In this document: piece by piece, positions 12,118 to 25,890 of the stretch | How positions within the stretch are numbered: the stretch's first letter is position 1 | How the letters are laid out: each line of letters opens with the position of its first letter | Assembly: GCA_032988165.1 (NCBI GenBank) | Contig: JANTQF010000094.1 | Location: 52,918-116,917 of the forward strand | Length of the DNA: 64,000 nt | Direction of reading: 5' to 3' | Source: Emmonsiellopsis sp. PD_33 | Lineage: Eukaryota; Ascomycota; Eurotiomycetes; Onygenales; Ajellomycetaceae | Made by a program: the position numbers and the translations under genes | Notes under the pieces: model-generated | What the model was told of the DNA's origin: nothing | The model's input: the letters and a program-made list of their open reading frames with translations, nothing else | The model's database searches: none

Positions 12118-12600
12118 TCAAAAGGGGTGAAGCAGAGGAAAGTTGAAGTGGTGGCTCACTTGAGGGTGGAGGTCGAGGTGGAGATAAAAGAAAAAATCGA
12201 GATGAAAAAGGAAGACAATATGGATGAGGGAACCAATGTAGGAGGAGAAGAAGTAGGAGTATAAATATGGGTGGATGTAGATGTAGATGTAGATGTAGAT
12301 GTAGATGTAGAAGTGAAAACGGGGTAGAAGTGGGAGCAGAAGTGGGAGTGGATGTAGATGTAAATGTAGGAGTCGAGGTCGAAGTAGATGATAGGAGAGG
12401 TAAGAGCAAGGGTAAGGGGTAGAAGTAGAAGCAGTGTAGATGTGAGAGTAGATGTGGGAGTAGATGTGGGAGTAAAAGTAGAAGTAAGAGCAGGAGCAGG
12501 AGCAGAAGCAGAAGCAGAAGTATGAGCAAGTGTAGGCGTAGCAGTAAAAGTTGAAACTGAAGTGGAAGTGGAAGTGGGAGTGGGAGGGGAGAGGAAGTGA
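12118..12600. repeat. Degenerate hexanucleotide purine-rich tract
   Basis: About 480 bp are built from hexamers of the GTAGAT, GTGGAA and GCAGAA kind. A perfect GATGTA run lies near 12,268-12,309. The plus strand is almost free of C. Frames across it give alternating dipeptides (Val-Asp, Arg-Ser) on the plus strand and Leu- or Ser/Tyr-rich strings on the minus strand. These are best read as microsatellite by-products. Confidence 0.75.
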
Positions 12601-14720
12601 AAGACGAGGGGGGTAGCGGAGGTATTTAACTTGCAGAGCCCTCCTCCCCTCCCCTCGCCCCCCGTTTTGCCCCAACCACTAGCTCAAGAGGATGACGCAA
12701 AAACGAACATAGAGCATGAGAGAGTAAACAACGGAAAAAAGTATGCCTAATAGTCATACGATAAACAATGGGATTATTCCCTCTGAGTCCGTGGTTGAAT
12801 CTAACTGTGACCCAAATCCACACTCTTCTCTTAAGTAAAACTGGAAAGAGTTAATAGGATGGCAAATTTGGTCACTCTTGCGCAGAACCCTTACTCCGGT
12901 CACTTGGCGACTGAGTGGCACAGCGATAATAACTTGAACAGAACCCTGGTCCCGCAAAAGCAACGCGTCACATCACTAATTTTCTAAGATGATACTTAGG
13001 GCCGAACTATGACTTAAACACAATATAGATTGGGCGCAAGTTATTTCCAGAACCCTTTGTTGTTTGCTAGCATTCGATAGCTCGTTCTTCATTGTTTACA
13101 CATGAGGTCCAGAAATCGAAGTATATCACATCACGTGACCGGTCCCTTGAATTTAAGCTATGTTTAGTGCTGTATATTGACGTCATGATACATCGAACTG
13201 GCCAACCACAGGCTCCAAAAGCAACCGCCAAACAGTTCGACAGGAACCAGGGCAGGGATCCATTAAGGTTCACAACGGTGGTTCCAGAAATTATATTGGA
13301 ATGGCCTGGACTATCCATGCTGCGCTTCATTCTGGGACTTTACACCTGACACTGGTGAAAATATTATGACTGCACGTCGCCATAGGCATGCTATGATGCT
13401 TCTCTGTAACTAAAAGGAGGTTGAATCCCTGGATCAAAAGACGAGCGATTACTCTACTCGGTTCCACGGTTTTGGGGAAGCAAGGCTTCATCAAAACAAT
13501 CACATATCCAAGGGCCTTGCCAATGACTAGGAAGGCTACTATTGCTCCGAAAGAGGGTGCTGCGCGTCGGGGGCAAATTTTAGGTGGCTGTAGCTGAACA
13601 GTGTACTCCAAACCGTGGATGTAAACCATAATGATTGTGCGAGTGTTGCTTCCTTCAGACGCTTGTCAACCAGGTTGTGTGCCTTCCTACCCCCATGTGG
13701 TTTCTTTCGCTCGTCGCTGGCAAAACCCATCTCCGTTTTCCGAGCGGAAATATTTGCTTCGACACTCCCTAGTCTCCTGACTCTGCTGTCTTTAATGCTT
13801 CACATACACTATTGGACAGTTTCTCGGCTGCAAACCCCCGGTGGCTGGATCGAATATTCAGGCATCGGCATATCTTGACAAACTCAATATCGTCATTATA
13901 TTCAGTATGATGCACGATTGTTCTAGCGCGAAACCCAGTACTGTGTAAATGGATATCTCGGGTCGAAGTATCGAGAGGATCATGGGACGACAATAGACCA
14001 ATCCAAGGTTGCGTCATTTTGAGTCGAGATACATGAGAGTCGTGCCTTCCTAATAGGGAACCCCCCACGCACAATTCGTGGTTGAGAATAAGTGTATGTC
14101 TGACTCATTTGCTCTCCTTGCCTCCGAATACGGGCAATGCAAAAAGACATGCACAAAGAAAATAAAGTTGTCCCAGCAGACGGTGAGGATAACTTCGCCT
14201 CCGCACTTCAGATCAATCTCATGTAGCCACACAAGGTACGTAATCCATAGAAACCTTACTGAGATCGGCCGGCAGATCTCCAGTCGTAGTTGCCGCCTTG
14301 CAGTAGCGGCGACTGTGAAAGTATGATGCCCGCAGTGCCTTGGAAATATATTTGTGCGAGTACATCCAAGCTTAGGTACTAGATTCCAAAGTAAAGGAGA
14401 TACCAGCAGGTTCGCTGTTATCAGTCGTGCCAAGATTCGACGGTGACGGGCTTAGTCAAACATATCTGTTCATATCGAGAGGTATAGGCATCGAGGTAAA
14501 AGGATGTGACAGACTGCCCCGTTTCTTCAATCTCTTCCTCCCTAGGAGTGGCATTTGTAAGCCTTCTAGAGTCCTGTCCCTTGATTTATAAAGAAGACTG
14601 CTTTCCTATTACACCAGTAATGTAGAAATGGGGGCCATGATCTCAAAAAGGACATTAAAGCTGGACGGGGCAGACTATTAGTGAGCCATATCCAAGTAAC
14701 AAGACAATGTATTGGACAAT
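12601..14720. other. Normal-composition stretch without a supported gene
   Basis: CpG is present and composition is gene-like. All frames are short (under about 130 codons), overlap on both strands, and show no domain or splice pattern I can defend. It could hold old gene remnants or a multi-exon gene too diverged to recognise. Confidence 0.5.
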
Positions 14721-14723
14721 AAA

Positions 14724-15207
14724 TCATTGATGCCCGCTTAGATTAAACGGCATCTCCCCACTAAGGGTGGACTCCACAACGTCCTGGATAATGATATTAT
14801 CAGGTCGTCTGAGTTTGAATTCGATGCTGCGCAGATCAGGAGCATCAAACCCTCTATCGAGGAGGCCATATGTCAGAATATCGTAGTAATGACGAACGCC
14901 CAGTCCCAGTTTAATTGGAAAGGCGGAGAGGGCTTCTGATGACCATTTCATCACATCTATGGCGTGACCGGTAGCTATCTAATAGCTCGTGAATGTCCCC
15001 TTCGTGGTCCTCGACCCACTCTGGGGAGTCTTTTAAAAATCGGAGTTTTAGGGCGTATCTATGTATTGCACTCGAGGTAAGCGCTCCAATAAGCCCACTG
15101 CATGGAAAGTCGGCGAAGGAATTCTTCTTCCCCTTTCTATAGCTTAACAAAGTAGCGCTTGCTAACTTAGCACTTGTGCTGGCAAACGCCTCAGGATATA
15201 GATCCAT
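14724..15207 (-). pseudogene. Frameshifted gene remnant of unknown family
   Basis: Two minus-strand frames abut. The first (15,207-14,911) begins MDLYPEAFASTSAKLA and runs to HELLDSYRSRH. The second (to 14,724) continues naturally as IDVMKWSSEALSAFPIK and ends in STLSGEMPFNLSG. A one-base frame change near 14,965 joins them, which suggests one former ORF of about 155 residues. No stop falls between them if the shift is allowed. I recognise no domain. A short unspliced intron is a less likely alternative. Confidence 0.35.
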
Positions 15208-15341
15208 TTAGAATAATATCTCATGCATGCAATATGCTGCATTCAATAATTTCATTCGTATATTGACCCACCAGACCATTTTGTATGTGAATCCTGAAAA
15301 CCCGGGTTCGCCGTACTAAAAAGGTTGCTAGGGGGAATGGA

Positions 15342-15384
15342 TTTGTATGGGAAAAGTGAAAAACTGGGCTTTTGCCCATACAAA
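15342..15384. repeat. Perfect 10-bp inverted repeat with extended stem
   Basis: TTTGTATGGG (15,342-15,351) faces CCCATACAAA (15,375-15,384). The stem extends inward by AAAAG/CTTTT with one unpaired G, leaving a 12-nt loop. It lies in a normal-composition stretch about 420 bp left of the Copia LTR and far from any supported gene end. It may be a MITE relic or a structured RNA; nothing decides between them. Confidence 0.6.
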
Positions 15385-15808
15385 GTTAGGAGCGCTTTTC
15401 CGATTCAAAACGGCCCAAAATCCGGGACTTAAGCCGCCTTCAGGACGAGGACAGGTTTTCGGTGTTTTCGGTGTCCTTGGGTGTGGTTAATGCGGCAAGG
15501 TTGGTGGTTTCGGGATAGGTTGGCGGTCACGGTTGGACTGAACATACAAGGCAATTAATCTGCGTTTGTCGGAAGGGGAGGGGACATAGATAACTGGCGA
15601 GCGTGGGTAGCGATAGAGTGAATCGAAGGACGGGTCTCTGCGAGCGGGGAGCTCGTCTGGCAGGGCAGCGAGGGTCGAGGACAGGCGGTGGCGCGTCTCA
15701 TTGCTTTGCGAATCAACTGTAGTATCCTGCGGTGATCAAAGATGAATCTTTTCTTTTGAGGTCGTGATGGTAGTCTGGAAAATATTTTAGTAAAGTTATT
15801 TAGGGCTA

Positions 15809-15987
15809 TGTTGGACACGTCTATCGGCGTACATCGTGTTATAGAGGTAAAAACATGCAGAATTGAATTGATGTGGTACAACCCATAAGAGGTTGTAGAA
15901 TAACTAACTAATTTATAGGGAAAGTGTGGTACACTATGTGCAAACTAACATCAAGCAAGATTACACAAGAACTTGGGTTTCCCAACA
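15809..15987 (-). repeat. Copia 3' LTR (left copy)
   Basis: About 179 bp, with ends TG...CA on the minus strand. It matches 32,346-32,526 almost throughout. CpGs at 15,818, 15,825, 15,828 and 15,835 (the outer edge) survive. All inner CpGs seen in the right copy are TG or CA here. Confidence 0.85.
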
Positions 15988-16149
15988 CACCCCCCCAGTG
16001 CAAGTGCACTGAAAATGAACATAATGAGGCCAGTTAGACTGCCTAAATAGGAAATAAAAATCAAAATATCAAGATGGCATGGGAGTTGAATGTCCAGCCA
16101 GGTGAGTTGTATAGATTCCTCATAGAAATCAAAAATCAACATAAAAATC

Positions 16150-18743
16150 AAGAAAACATTTAAAATGAGTTACCCTACTACTTCCCCCTTAGATCTCACT
16201 GTTCCTCAATGAGATCAGTAATATCAATAAGGTCAAGTAGTTTGATGAAGATTTGATGCTTCTATAGTAAAAAACTCTTAATGAGACCATCCACAGGCAT
16301 CTCCATCATGGAAACCTAGATTATATTAATGTCAGAGCTTTGAACCTACTCACAAAGCCAGCTACCATATATATTAATATGGTACAAGTGTATATTAATT
16401 TGGAGATCACTCTTATTTAATAATTCTATCATTTAACTGTTATTATATTTGATAGTGACATTATACTCAGCATCAAATTATATTTAACTGAGAAAATACT
16501 TTCACCACATAACTTCACATTTCACATGTGATATAGTAAGAAATTCCATCTCCATAATAAACATAATAATTATAGCCTACCAGGTAGACTTCCAATTAAC
16601 TAGGTTATCATACATCTTAAATAAATATCTAGTAGTTGATCAGTAGTCAGAGTTATTCATAAAGCTAGTATCACTAGAGAATTCAACAACTTCAGGTTTT
16701 ATATTAGAATTTAGTGATATAGTCAAACTCACAGGTGAATTTATTGATTGCTTAAGTAGGGATCCATCATAATTTCTATCATACTAAATGATAAAATTTC
16801 ACATGTCTCTCAGATAGATAATGATATAATTTATCTCAGTTGAATGAATATCAGATAGATTTTGCATGAATATTATAAGTTTTAAAGCTGTATATGTAAT
16901 ATCAGGCCTCATTATAACAGTCAGATAGATGTAGGAATCAATGCACTGTTAGTAGTAGTAAGTTTTTTTACAAGAGAATTCAGCCTTATAGGCCTTTAGT
17001 TTTACACCAGATAGAGATGCTTCATGAGTTTACTGAGCATGCTTGAGATAGTATGTAGTAATAAGTTTATTGATATAGAAATCTATATAGATCTAAAGCT
17101 TTAAATTTAGTCAATCTTTAAGAATATGAGTGTTTAGAAATCAATATAATTTTCTTATGTCTCAGATCTCATAGATGCTCTACAGCTCCTATATTATCTA
17201 ATCTCTCTCATCTCTATCTTTCTTATCTGACAGTGTAATAAAATCATCAATATAGAAGAAAATGATTATTTAGTCATTCAAAAAGAGACATTAATCTTCA
17301 GATAAAGAGGTAAATCTTAAGTATAGTAGTATTTTTATTACTTCATTCAATCAAAGCAGTGGCAAACAGCATAATCCATATAGGCCTTTTTTCAATTTGA
17401 GGGTCTTAAGGAAATATTATAGAGAATGAAGGCCAGGGAACCTCTACCATCTATCAGGTAGTTTATAATAGACTTTTTTGTTAATATCACTATTCATAAA
17501 GGTGTTTATGCTGTCAAGCTGTTTAGTGTCAAGGTCAAAGGCTACTATTATAGCTATTAATGTGCAGTAAGTCCTGCTAGCAAGCATATAAACTCTCATA
17601 TCTTTCTCACTAGGGGGTTAGAGGTTGCCATGCATGCAGATACACACTTTGAACTTATTGAGATATCTATTATTATTAAATTTGTATGTAAATACTCAGT
17701 ATAGAGGGATAACAGACATGTTTTTGGGTAATTTAGGCACTATTTTATATGTATTCTTCTGAGTAATAATCTTTCATTTCCTAATAACTACATTAATAAA
17801 ATCTTCACTATATTCATGAGATCTCAGAGAGTTCTAATGATTCAGTAGCAGCAGAAGCTTATTTTTATATAATCTTACTATATTCCTCTCCTACTGCATT
17901 AAGAAGTTCATGTACATACTAAATATTATATAGATCAGTTGAACAGGGTTATTTTTCACCTTTTCTATATTATTAAAGTGTATAGCTCATCTAACATACT
18001 TGCCAGTAAGTATATTTAATTCATTAAAGTCCATAGAGATCTTTCATGCCTGTGGTGCACAATTTCTACATCTATTAAAGAGGTCTGGGGGCAAAATATC
18101 AGGTGTATCAGATGTATTAGGTGGTTGAAATTGTTGTAGAGGTTACTTCACTAAAGGTTATTACTCAGGTACCTATTCATTAAGTGAGGACTGCAGTTCA
18201 CTCTATAGCTGATTACTAAGTTTATTAGTTTTAATAAGCTCTCTATTAATCTCTCTATCCACCTGCTCACCCCACTGAACCTGTGATTCTAGTATTGATT
18301 TAAATGTTAAAGGTTTATTTGCATGTCTTTAACTGTTTTGATCCCTATTATCATCAGATTCAGCTATTTTTTCTGTTTGTTCAATGTCTTCAGAGTAAAA
18401 AATATTTATATTAGTAGAATCCAGCATCTCCTTCTATTTATAGATCTCAGAGATTATAAGCTCTATTATTAGTGTTTATAACACTTCAGTAATCTCATTT
18501 ATAATAGATTCTTACAGTAGCTCTTTAATATAAGGTTTCTGCAGGTTAAATTAAATAGATTCATCAAATACCACATCTCTGATCCTTATGATGTATTGTA
18601 AGTGTAGAATTTAAATCCTTCATATATTTATTAAATCATATTTAATAAGATAATCAATATATACTCTAGGTTCAAGTTTTGAAGCTCTCATATAATTGAG
18701 GACTTCATCCAGAATCTTTACATATATATAACATTTATATATG
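16150..18743 (-). pseudogene. Copia reverse transcriptase / RNase H remnant
   Basis: Minus-strand frames show Copia RT landmarks. AFDLDTKQLDSINTFMNSDI is followed by VYYKLPD near 17,560-17,440. KKGLYGL lies near 17,390, and FLLYIDDFITL (the YxDD-type active site) is at about 17,265-17,235. RNase H-like sequence follows toward 16,200. Many Gln and Trp codons are stops. A 7-bp inverted repeat (CAGTGCA/TGCACTG) lies near 15,996-16,011 between the ORF end and the polypurine tract. Confidence 0.7.
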
Positions 18744-18748
18744 CATAG

Positions 18749-18909
18749 TGTTATGCATGCATGCTCCACACCATGAAATATCCATGATGCTTAGTCACCT
18801 ACATAGCTTAGTCAGGCCCTATGATATAAATAGCTATGAATAGCCTAGGAACATAGTGAATACAACCTTATTCTACATAACATTTTGATCTCAAGTTATC
18901 CCAATTATA
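18749..18909 (+). repeat. Gypsy 5' LTR
   Basis: 161 bp, TG at the start and TA (from CA) at the end. It matches 29,594-29,754 along its length with C/T and G/A differences. The flanking target copy CATAG is at 18,744-18,748. Confidence 0.9.
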
Positions 18910-20489
18910 ATTAGTAGCATGTCTTTACAAAAGATGTAAGATTCTCTGTGGGTTCTCCAGTTTTCATAATAAGTTATCATTGTATCTCCTTGCTCTTATT
19001 ACTTTTACTTTTCCTTTAATAGGTCCTCATCTCTTCTCTATCTCTTCTACTTGTCTCATCCACTTCATGAACTGTTCTTTTCTAAAAGCTATATCTACCT
19101 AGACCTCATCCTCCTTATAAATAGCTCTCTATATCTAGTATCTGAATAGCTTTATCCTCATTATAGATAATTCTAATTTGAATTGTGTTCTCATCTTTCT
19201 CTGCATGTATTACTTTGCTTGATCCCCTGGTGAATCTGTGGATGTCTGTCTCAGATTGCTGAACCCAGTAAGAAAATCCCAAGCTACTCATAGAACTTCC
19301 ATAAGAATTACCCTACTATACCTATTCTAATTGCTTACTTTCATTCACTATGTTACCTCTAATTCTGAGCTACTATCATGGAAATTTATTGTACTATATC
19401 TAAACCACTGTTTGCCCATGAATTAACTACTTAAAGCTCCTATATAAATTCCCCATACATTTCTCAGAAATCACCCACTTTTTTACCCCCTCAAAAAGTG
19501 CTTTCTCTCTTTTCAGTTTTTAAGTTTTTTCAAGATTTTCCATGGTTCTTTTCCTAAAAGGGCATAGTGCATATGCATCCATCATATTAGCATGTGTTTT
19601 CTAACTACTCTTATCCTCAAAATAGTATAATATCTTTCTTACTTTCCATACTTTTCTGTGAACTCTTCCCCTTAGAAGACCTATTCTATCTGATGATAGT
19701 TATTAATGTCAGCAGCCCTCATGTTTAAAGAATCATAGAATAACCTTTCACATCTGAATAGTAGAACTTACTCATCAGATTATTGAGTATTTCAACTCTA
19801 ACTTCCCTTATCATGACTCTTTGCAGGATACTATGATCACAAGGGTAACATTTGTAACTAAGTAAACTATTCACCCAAACTCCCTGTTTAAGTCCAGGCA
19901 GGCATTCATAGAACCACAAGAGCATATACACTTACAAGCCAATTCACATAGAAGTTCTAAGAATGCTCAGGTGGTCTTACTAATACTATCAGACTAACCC
20001 ATTAATTACTCATTGCTTAATCAAGTAGTTTTTGAATTTCATAACTGTACAGACTGTTTCAAGCAGAGCTGCATATTTACCCACTGAGAAGAAGCATTCT
20101 TTAAGACTTTACCAATAAGATAGATATATCTCCTACTAGACTTAAAGTCATACTTAGAGGATAACACCTTACTCCATTCAGCTCAGTCATTCTTGCAGAT
20201 TAATCTAGTATCAAGCAGTACATTATTTTGCAGAGTATTAGAGCTAACACCCATAGAGTCTCCAGAAACCCTAAATATAACTCCAACTAATGAAGAGTAA
20301 CCCTTATAGCTACTATCTATTGAACAGCCAGATAATATATCAAATGTGAATAATACTCTAGTCACTGTAGGTACTAGTGAATCTACTGATGATATAGATT
20401 TCACCCCACACCAGATGTAAACTCTATAGGAATTGCTCTCTCATACTAGAGCTACAGCTACTCTACTAGCATTAACTTAGCTATCAATG

Positions 20490-21797
20490 CAGCCTCTATC
20501 TGCACCATCAACCTTGACTACTCCATGGAAACCTCAGGATATTGGTTTTTTCTACCCTAATACACCAACATTATGGGGCTATGATAATGTTATTGACAAG
20601 AAGGGCAAGATCTATTATCAGGACATCCATATGTTTACTAACTAGCTTAAGGTCACTACTCTAACCAGAGATGTAGTAAGGATCCAACAGAACTTAAATT
20701 CATACCTCAAGGGAGAGATGGAATTCTGATGAAATTAGGAACTTAATAATATTACCTGCATAGATCTTATCACCACTGATAATGAGGTAGAAGAGTGGAT
20801 TAAAATCCTCTAATAATGATTTTACATCAAAAGTAACTAAGCACTATAGAAGCTCAATAAGATGAAGTACTTACTTCAGAATTTCTATAATAGGTGCAGT
20901 TTAATCTTCTATATTCTAGATGTATCCTCAGCTGCTAAACACTGCAGTTAAGAAGATATCAAGTATGCCTAAGTCCTACATGTGTGGAATAACCTGAATG
21001 TTGCCCTGCAAGTAATTATTGATGAGTCAGAAGAGGACATAACCATCAAAGAATTTACAGAGATTATTTGCTGCAAGCAGACTAACTGAATAGATTGATT
21101 TGCAAGTAATGATTAATACATAAATAGTATGTATAATCAGTGTGGATTCTATTATAGTAACTTTACCCTTTAAAGTAATTACTGTAGGTGTGGTAGAGAA
21201 TTGTATTCCTACCAGTTTGAACAGCTTGCTTACTAATACCAGCCCAGATACCAGGCACAGAACTATGCTAATGAATAGTACTACAGCTACAGTAGGAATA
21301 ATAATCAATATAGTAGTAATAATAATTAATATGATAGCCATTACAACCAGTATAATAGAAACTATCAAGGCAAAGCTCAGTAAGATCATTCTGAACTGTC
21401 AGCCCTGAAGCAACAGCTTCAGCTACCAGCATCTAAGGGTACCTCTAATGCTAATCTGCCTAGTAGGCAACCATAGAATTAGCAGCTATGCAAACAAGTG
21501 GCATTCCACACTGATCTCAAGGAATCAGAGGAGTTTATGGAAGATCTATATGGCCAGAAGGTAGAGTTTAACCCTTACTATAATAACATAGAAATACCTA
21601 TAGATGATCCACAGGAGCAGCCATATAATGATAATGCATATAATTTAGAGGTAGATATATTCCATGTGAACCTCACAACAGCCACTTATTATAGATGCAG
21701 TGAAGCATTTAATTTACATAACAATTTATATAAGTATCTGAAGACTTGCATGATAACTCCACAGGCTTTTCATATAAACTCTGACTTTACATTATAG
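20490..21797 (+). pseudogene. Gypsy gag remnant
   Basis: The frame opens with PQDIGFFYPNTPTLWGYDNV, then a helical gag core, then an Asn/Gln/Tyr-rich tract (about 21,230-21,370). It continues through an intact-looking stretch (21,498-21,797) with TYYRCSEAFNLHNNLYKYL. That last motif fits the C-x-x-C-x-x-x-F-x-S-x-N-x-L-x-x-H zinc-finger-like end of fungal gag proteins after decay. Several Gln/Trp codons are stops. Confidence 0.65.
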
Positions 21798-21859
21798 GTA
21801 ATAGTATTCTAATAACCAGCTAATCTGAATACACTATATAGATATACATTCTACAATTA

Positions 21860-24800
21860 GAAGTATACTATTATCATGGCATTCTGTCAAGACACCTTCA
21901 AGCTATTACTAATATGTGTAGACTCAGGCTGCATGATGATCCTTATAAGTAAGAAGTTTCTAGAACAGTAGTGTGATAAAATATCATACCTGTCATGCCT
22001 CTGAATATCAGTTAGAGGTATTAGAGATTTCATGGAGTCCTCAGAGATGATTATACTTCCACTCACACTGTTAGTAGTCCTGCCAGATGAGGAATATATG
22101 TCAGTGCTTGCCTAAATCTCAGTGGAGATATATATCATCAATGATCTTCATATCAACCTGCTGCTTAGTATAGATAACATGGCACTGAAGAGCATCACTA
22201 TAGATCTAGACAAAAGAATGCTGTAAATAAAGTCATGTGAGAATGTAGAAGCTAAGATTTTGGTGACATTAAGAAAAGACCATCAAGCCATCAGGTCAGT
22301 ATATTTAGATGCTAAAGTTATCATTTCATCCAGATTAGAGGTGAAAATTCCCCTCAGATGCTATTTTGATAAAGAGGAATACCTACCTATGAATAGAGAC
22401 TATATCTTTAACCCTGCCATGCTGCCACTCCAGACATATATGTAAATTATAAACTATAATCTTCCATTTACCCATATCATCAACAACATGAATAGGCAGG
22501 TTACAATCCCACAGAGATCCTACATTAACACTCTAAGAGAATATGATGCTACTAGTGCATACTTGGTTGATCTTATAATAAAATTATTAGCTTTTAGTCT
22601 ATTTAAGGAACAGCCCTAGTATGAGCTGAATGACAATCTGGATATACCAGGATCACTGGAGGAATCTCCACATGCCATTAACATTAATCCCACTGGGGTA
22701 GAAGTAAAACTACCCAACAGTATAATAATTTATGGTAATGAGGAGACTACAAAATACTTTGCACAGATTTACAATAAATTTCCTGAAATCTGAGAAGACT
22801 GTGGCAATGCCATGGACCTGTCAGAGGATGAGTGGATGTAAATTCTCCTCTTACTACTAGAGGATTGCAAGCTCCAGACCCAAGTAAAGATATACCCTCT
22901 AGGCCAGAAAGACTGTGAGGTCATAGATGAACTCTTTAATAAATTGCATGCCTAAGGGTGCATGAAATGAGTGACAGACCACACCCCCTCTAAATACCTA
23001 ATATTTATAGTCTGAAAGGAAGTAAATAGCATATAGAAAGACTACTTTATTATTAACATCAGAAAACTAAATAAGATAGTTGAGCCTGATGTATATCTAA
23101 TGACACAGCAGATAGAGATTATCAACTTCATGAAAGAATGCTACTATATTATTATTCTTAACTATATGAGCTTCTTCTATCAATGGAGAGTCTACTATGA
23201 TCATCAATAATACTTATTAGTTGTGTTGCACTGTAGACAAGAGATCCCTTTAGTAGTGATAATAGAATATATAAACTCTTTAGTGTATGTATAGTATAAG
23301 ATTGATCTCTTCCTAAAGAAGTTCAAGAAGTTCATCTACTGTTATATTGATAACCTAGTTACTACAAGTATTATTATGGAAAAACATGATAAACACCTGA
23401 AAAAGATCTTCACCCTATTTTATGATAAGAATATAGTCATCAATCTGAAGAAGGTATTTATCAGTTTTCCTTTAGTTAGATTGCTAGGGCACAAGGTTTC
23501 ATCTCTGGGCCTCACACTGATAGAGGATTGGATCACTGTACTGGCAAGAATTATATTCCCAAGGAACCTAAAGAATCTAGAGACTTACCTTAATACAATA
23601 AAATAACTGCAAAACTATGTGCTTTTTTATACTTATCATGCAGAGCCTCTACAGATACATAAGATGATACTCCTTAAGAATGTATCAGTAAAAAGAAGAT
23701 TATAAACTCAATTCTCTGCCTGAACACCCCTTAAAAAGCCCACAGAAAAAGAAGAGAAGGCATTCAATGACATATAAGTAGTATTTATTAAGGGTCTGTT
23801 TTTGGTACATTATGATAGCATGTGATACCTCTTCTTTAATGTTGATGCTTCTAAATAGAGAGGCTTTAAGATGATGATATTTCATGTAAAACTGGAATAA
23901 ATGCTACTCAAGGAGATATAGTATAGAAAAATCCCAGACTTTGAGACTTTACCTTCATTAATCATGGTGAAGCTCATTATGTTTCTCTCTAAGATCCTCA
24001 CATCAGTAGAAACTAGATACTAGCTAACTGAACTGAAGGTTATATATCTGGTCTGAGTACTCAAGAAAGTATAACATATAGTTGAGGCTATAAAACTTTC
24101 AGTGGTTATATATACTAATCATTTAGTCACACTATAAATTGCTAGATAGACATCACTGATCACCTCTTCTATGAACAAGCTTAACTTAAGGCTCATTCAA
24201 GCTACTCAATATATATAGCAATTCAACCTACAGATATTTCATAAACCTGGCTGCACACACATCATCCCAGATGCTCTATCTTAATTGTAGTTAGATGCAC
24301 CTATAGATCAGGATGAGCCTCTGGAAGATCTAACTGCTGAGACTATAGATGTATTACTAGTAAATTACACAGCTATAATAATTATAATATTCTTATAGTT
24401 CTAATAAAGACTCCTGAATACCTACCAGCAAGACTCAAGGCTGGCTATAATCTTGAATGTCATAAAGGCAAATAATATATTGTTAGTGGAGAACTGAACC
24501 AAGTTACTATATCATATTAACCTCAACAATAATCTACTATATTATGATCATGGGGACACTGTGCAGCTCTACATTTCCCAGCCTCTTATTGATGATGTCA
24601 TTAAGATTGCACACTCAGATGCATACCTTAGACTACAATGAATTATAGAAAAGCTGAATGACTTGTTAATCTACAAGAAAACTCACCTTGTCAAAGAATA
24701 TATCTATTACTACCTTAGTTGCCTATAGAATGCTACTTGACATCACAAGCTATATAGTACACTATAGCTGATTATCATGAAACTATTCCTATTCTATATG

Positions 24801-25890
24801 ATTATAATTGACATTGTTCTTAGTCTTCTCAAGAGATGATTTAACACCAGCATGACTATTACTTGCAAGGCAAGTAAGAGGACAGTCTTCATCTCAGGAC
24901 ATCAAGATTGAGATGCAGAATCCTAGGTCAAATCATTTATTAAGTAATTAGTAATAGATAATTAGGGCACACCATCTTACATCATCTCAGATAGAGATAA
25001 GAAGTTTCTCAGTGATTTCTGAGTAATAATCTTTAAGTCTCTAGGGGTAGATCTCCTCTATATCATAGCTTATCACCCTCAAGTAGATGGTCAATCAGAG
25101 ATTACAAACTAAATATATGAGATTACCCTTTAACATATAATTATAACTCTGAAAGATTCATGGCAATAAGAGGACTCAGCCCTCTTACTTCAAGCACTCT
25201 TCAATAGTGCTACAGCATCAGTGATAGGGATATCCCCTCACTAATATATGTATGACTAGAAGCTTAAAATGCTGCTCCAGCTAGCACAGGCATTCTAAGA
25301 TTAAAATCCCCAGGATTTCTTCAGCTGTCTCAATGTGAATGAGGCACTCCACACAGCAGTAATATTTATAAAGAAGTATTATGATAAGAAGTATACTTTA
25401 AGGTTCTTTACCACAGATGATAAGGTACTTCTCTGAATTAGTAAAGAATATAATACATTACTACTCTAAACTTATGATAAGTTTGCCTCTTAGTATGCAA
25501 GCCTCTTTATAATCTACTGCTAAGTTAGTAGCCTCATCTACCTTCTGAACCTCTTAGCATACTTCTATATATACCCTGTGATTTTCATTGCCCATCTGAA
25601 ATCTACCCTACAGGAGGAAGACCCCTTTGAATGCACTCTACTGGTATTAGACTCTGTCACAATGGAAGGAGATTCAGACAAATAGAAATTATATGAGATA
25701 GAAAAAATAATAATAAAATGGATAAAGACTCTTAAATGTAGCAACAAGGTTAAATACCTTATAAAATGAAAGAGTTATAATCCAGAAGAAGATAGATGAT
25801 ACCTGAAGCATACTCTTCAAGAGGCAAAGAAGCTTATATAATAATATGAGTATGACTAGAAAGAATTTATATTGCTGATAAGATCATAAT
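21860..25890 (+). pseudogene. Gypsy pol remnant: protease, RT, RNase H, integrase, chromodomain
   Basis: Domains in order: protease with LICVDSGCMMILISKKF (about 21,900-21,960); RT with YLMTQQIEIINFMK and YIDNLV in place of YIDD (about 23,344); LLGHKVSSLGL (about 23,490); RNase H (about 23,770-24,290); integrase with zinc-binding and DDE regions (about 24,420-25,450); and a chromodomain (about 25,690-25,870) with IEKIIIKWIK, KVKYLIK and SYNPEEDR. The conserved chromodomain tryptophans are TGA. The chromodomain places the element in the chromoviruses. The gene is thoroughly dead. Confidence 0.8.

Noticed and set aside
12083..12675. Leu-rich and Ser/Tyr-rich minus-strand frames
   Set aside because: They are translations of the hexanucleotide tract, not real proteins.
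15555..15881. 108-residue minus-strand frame beginning in the Copia LTR
   Set aside because: It crosses the LTR/host junction and resembles nothing known; likely chance.
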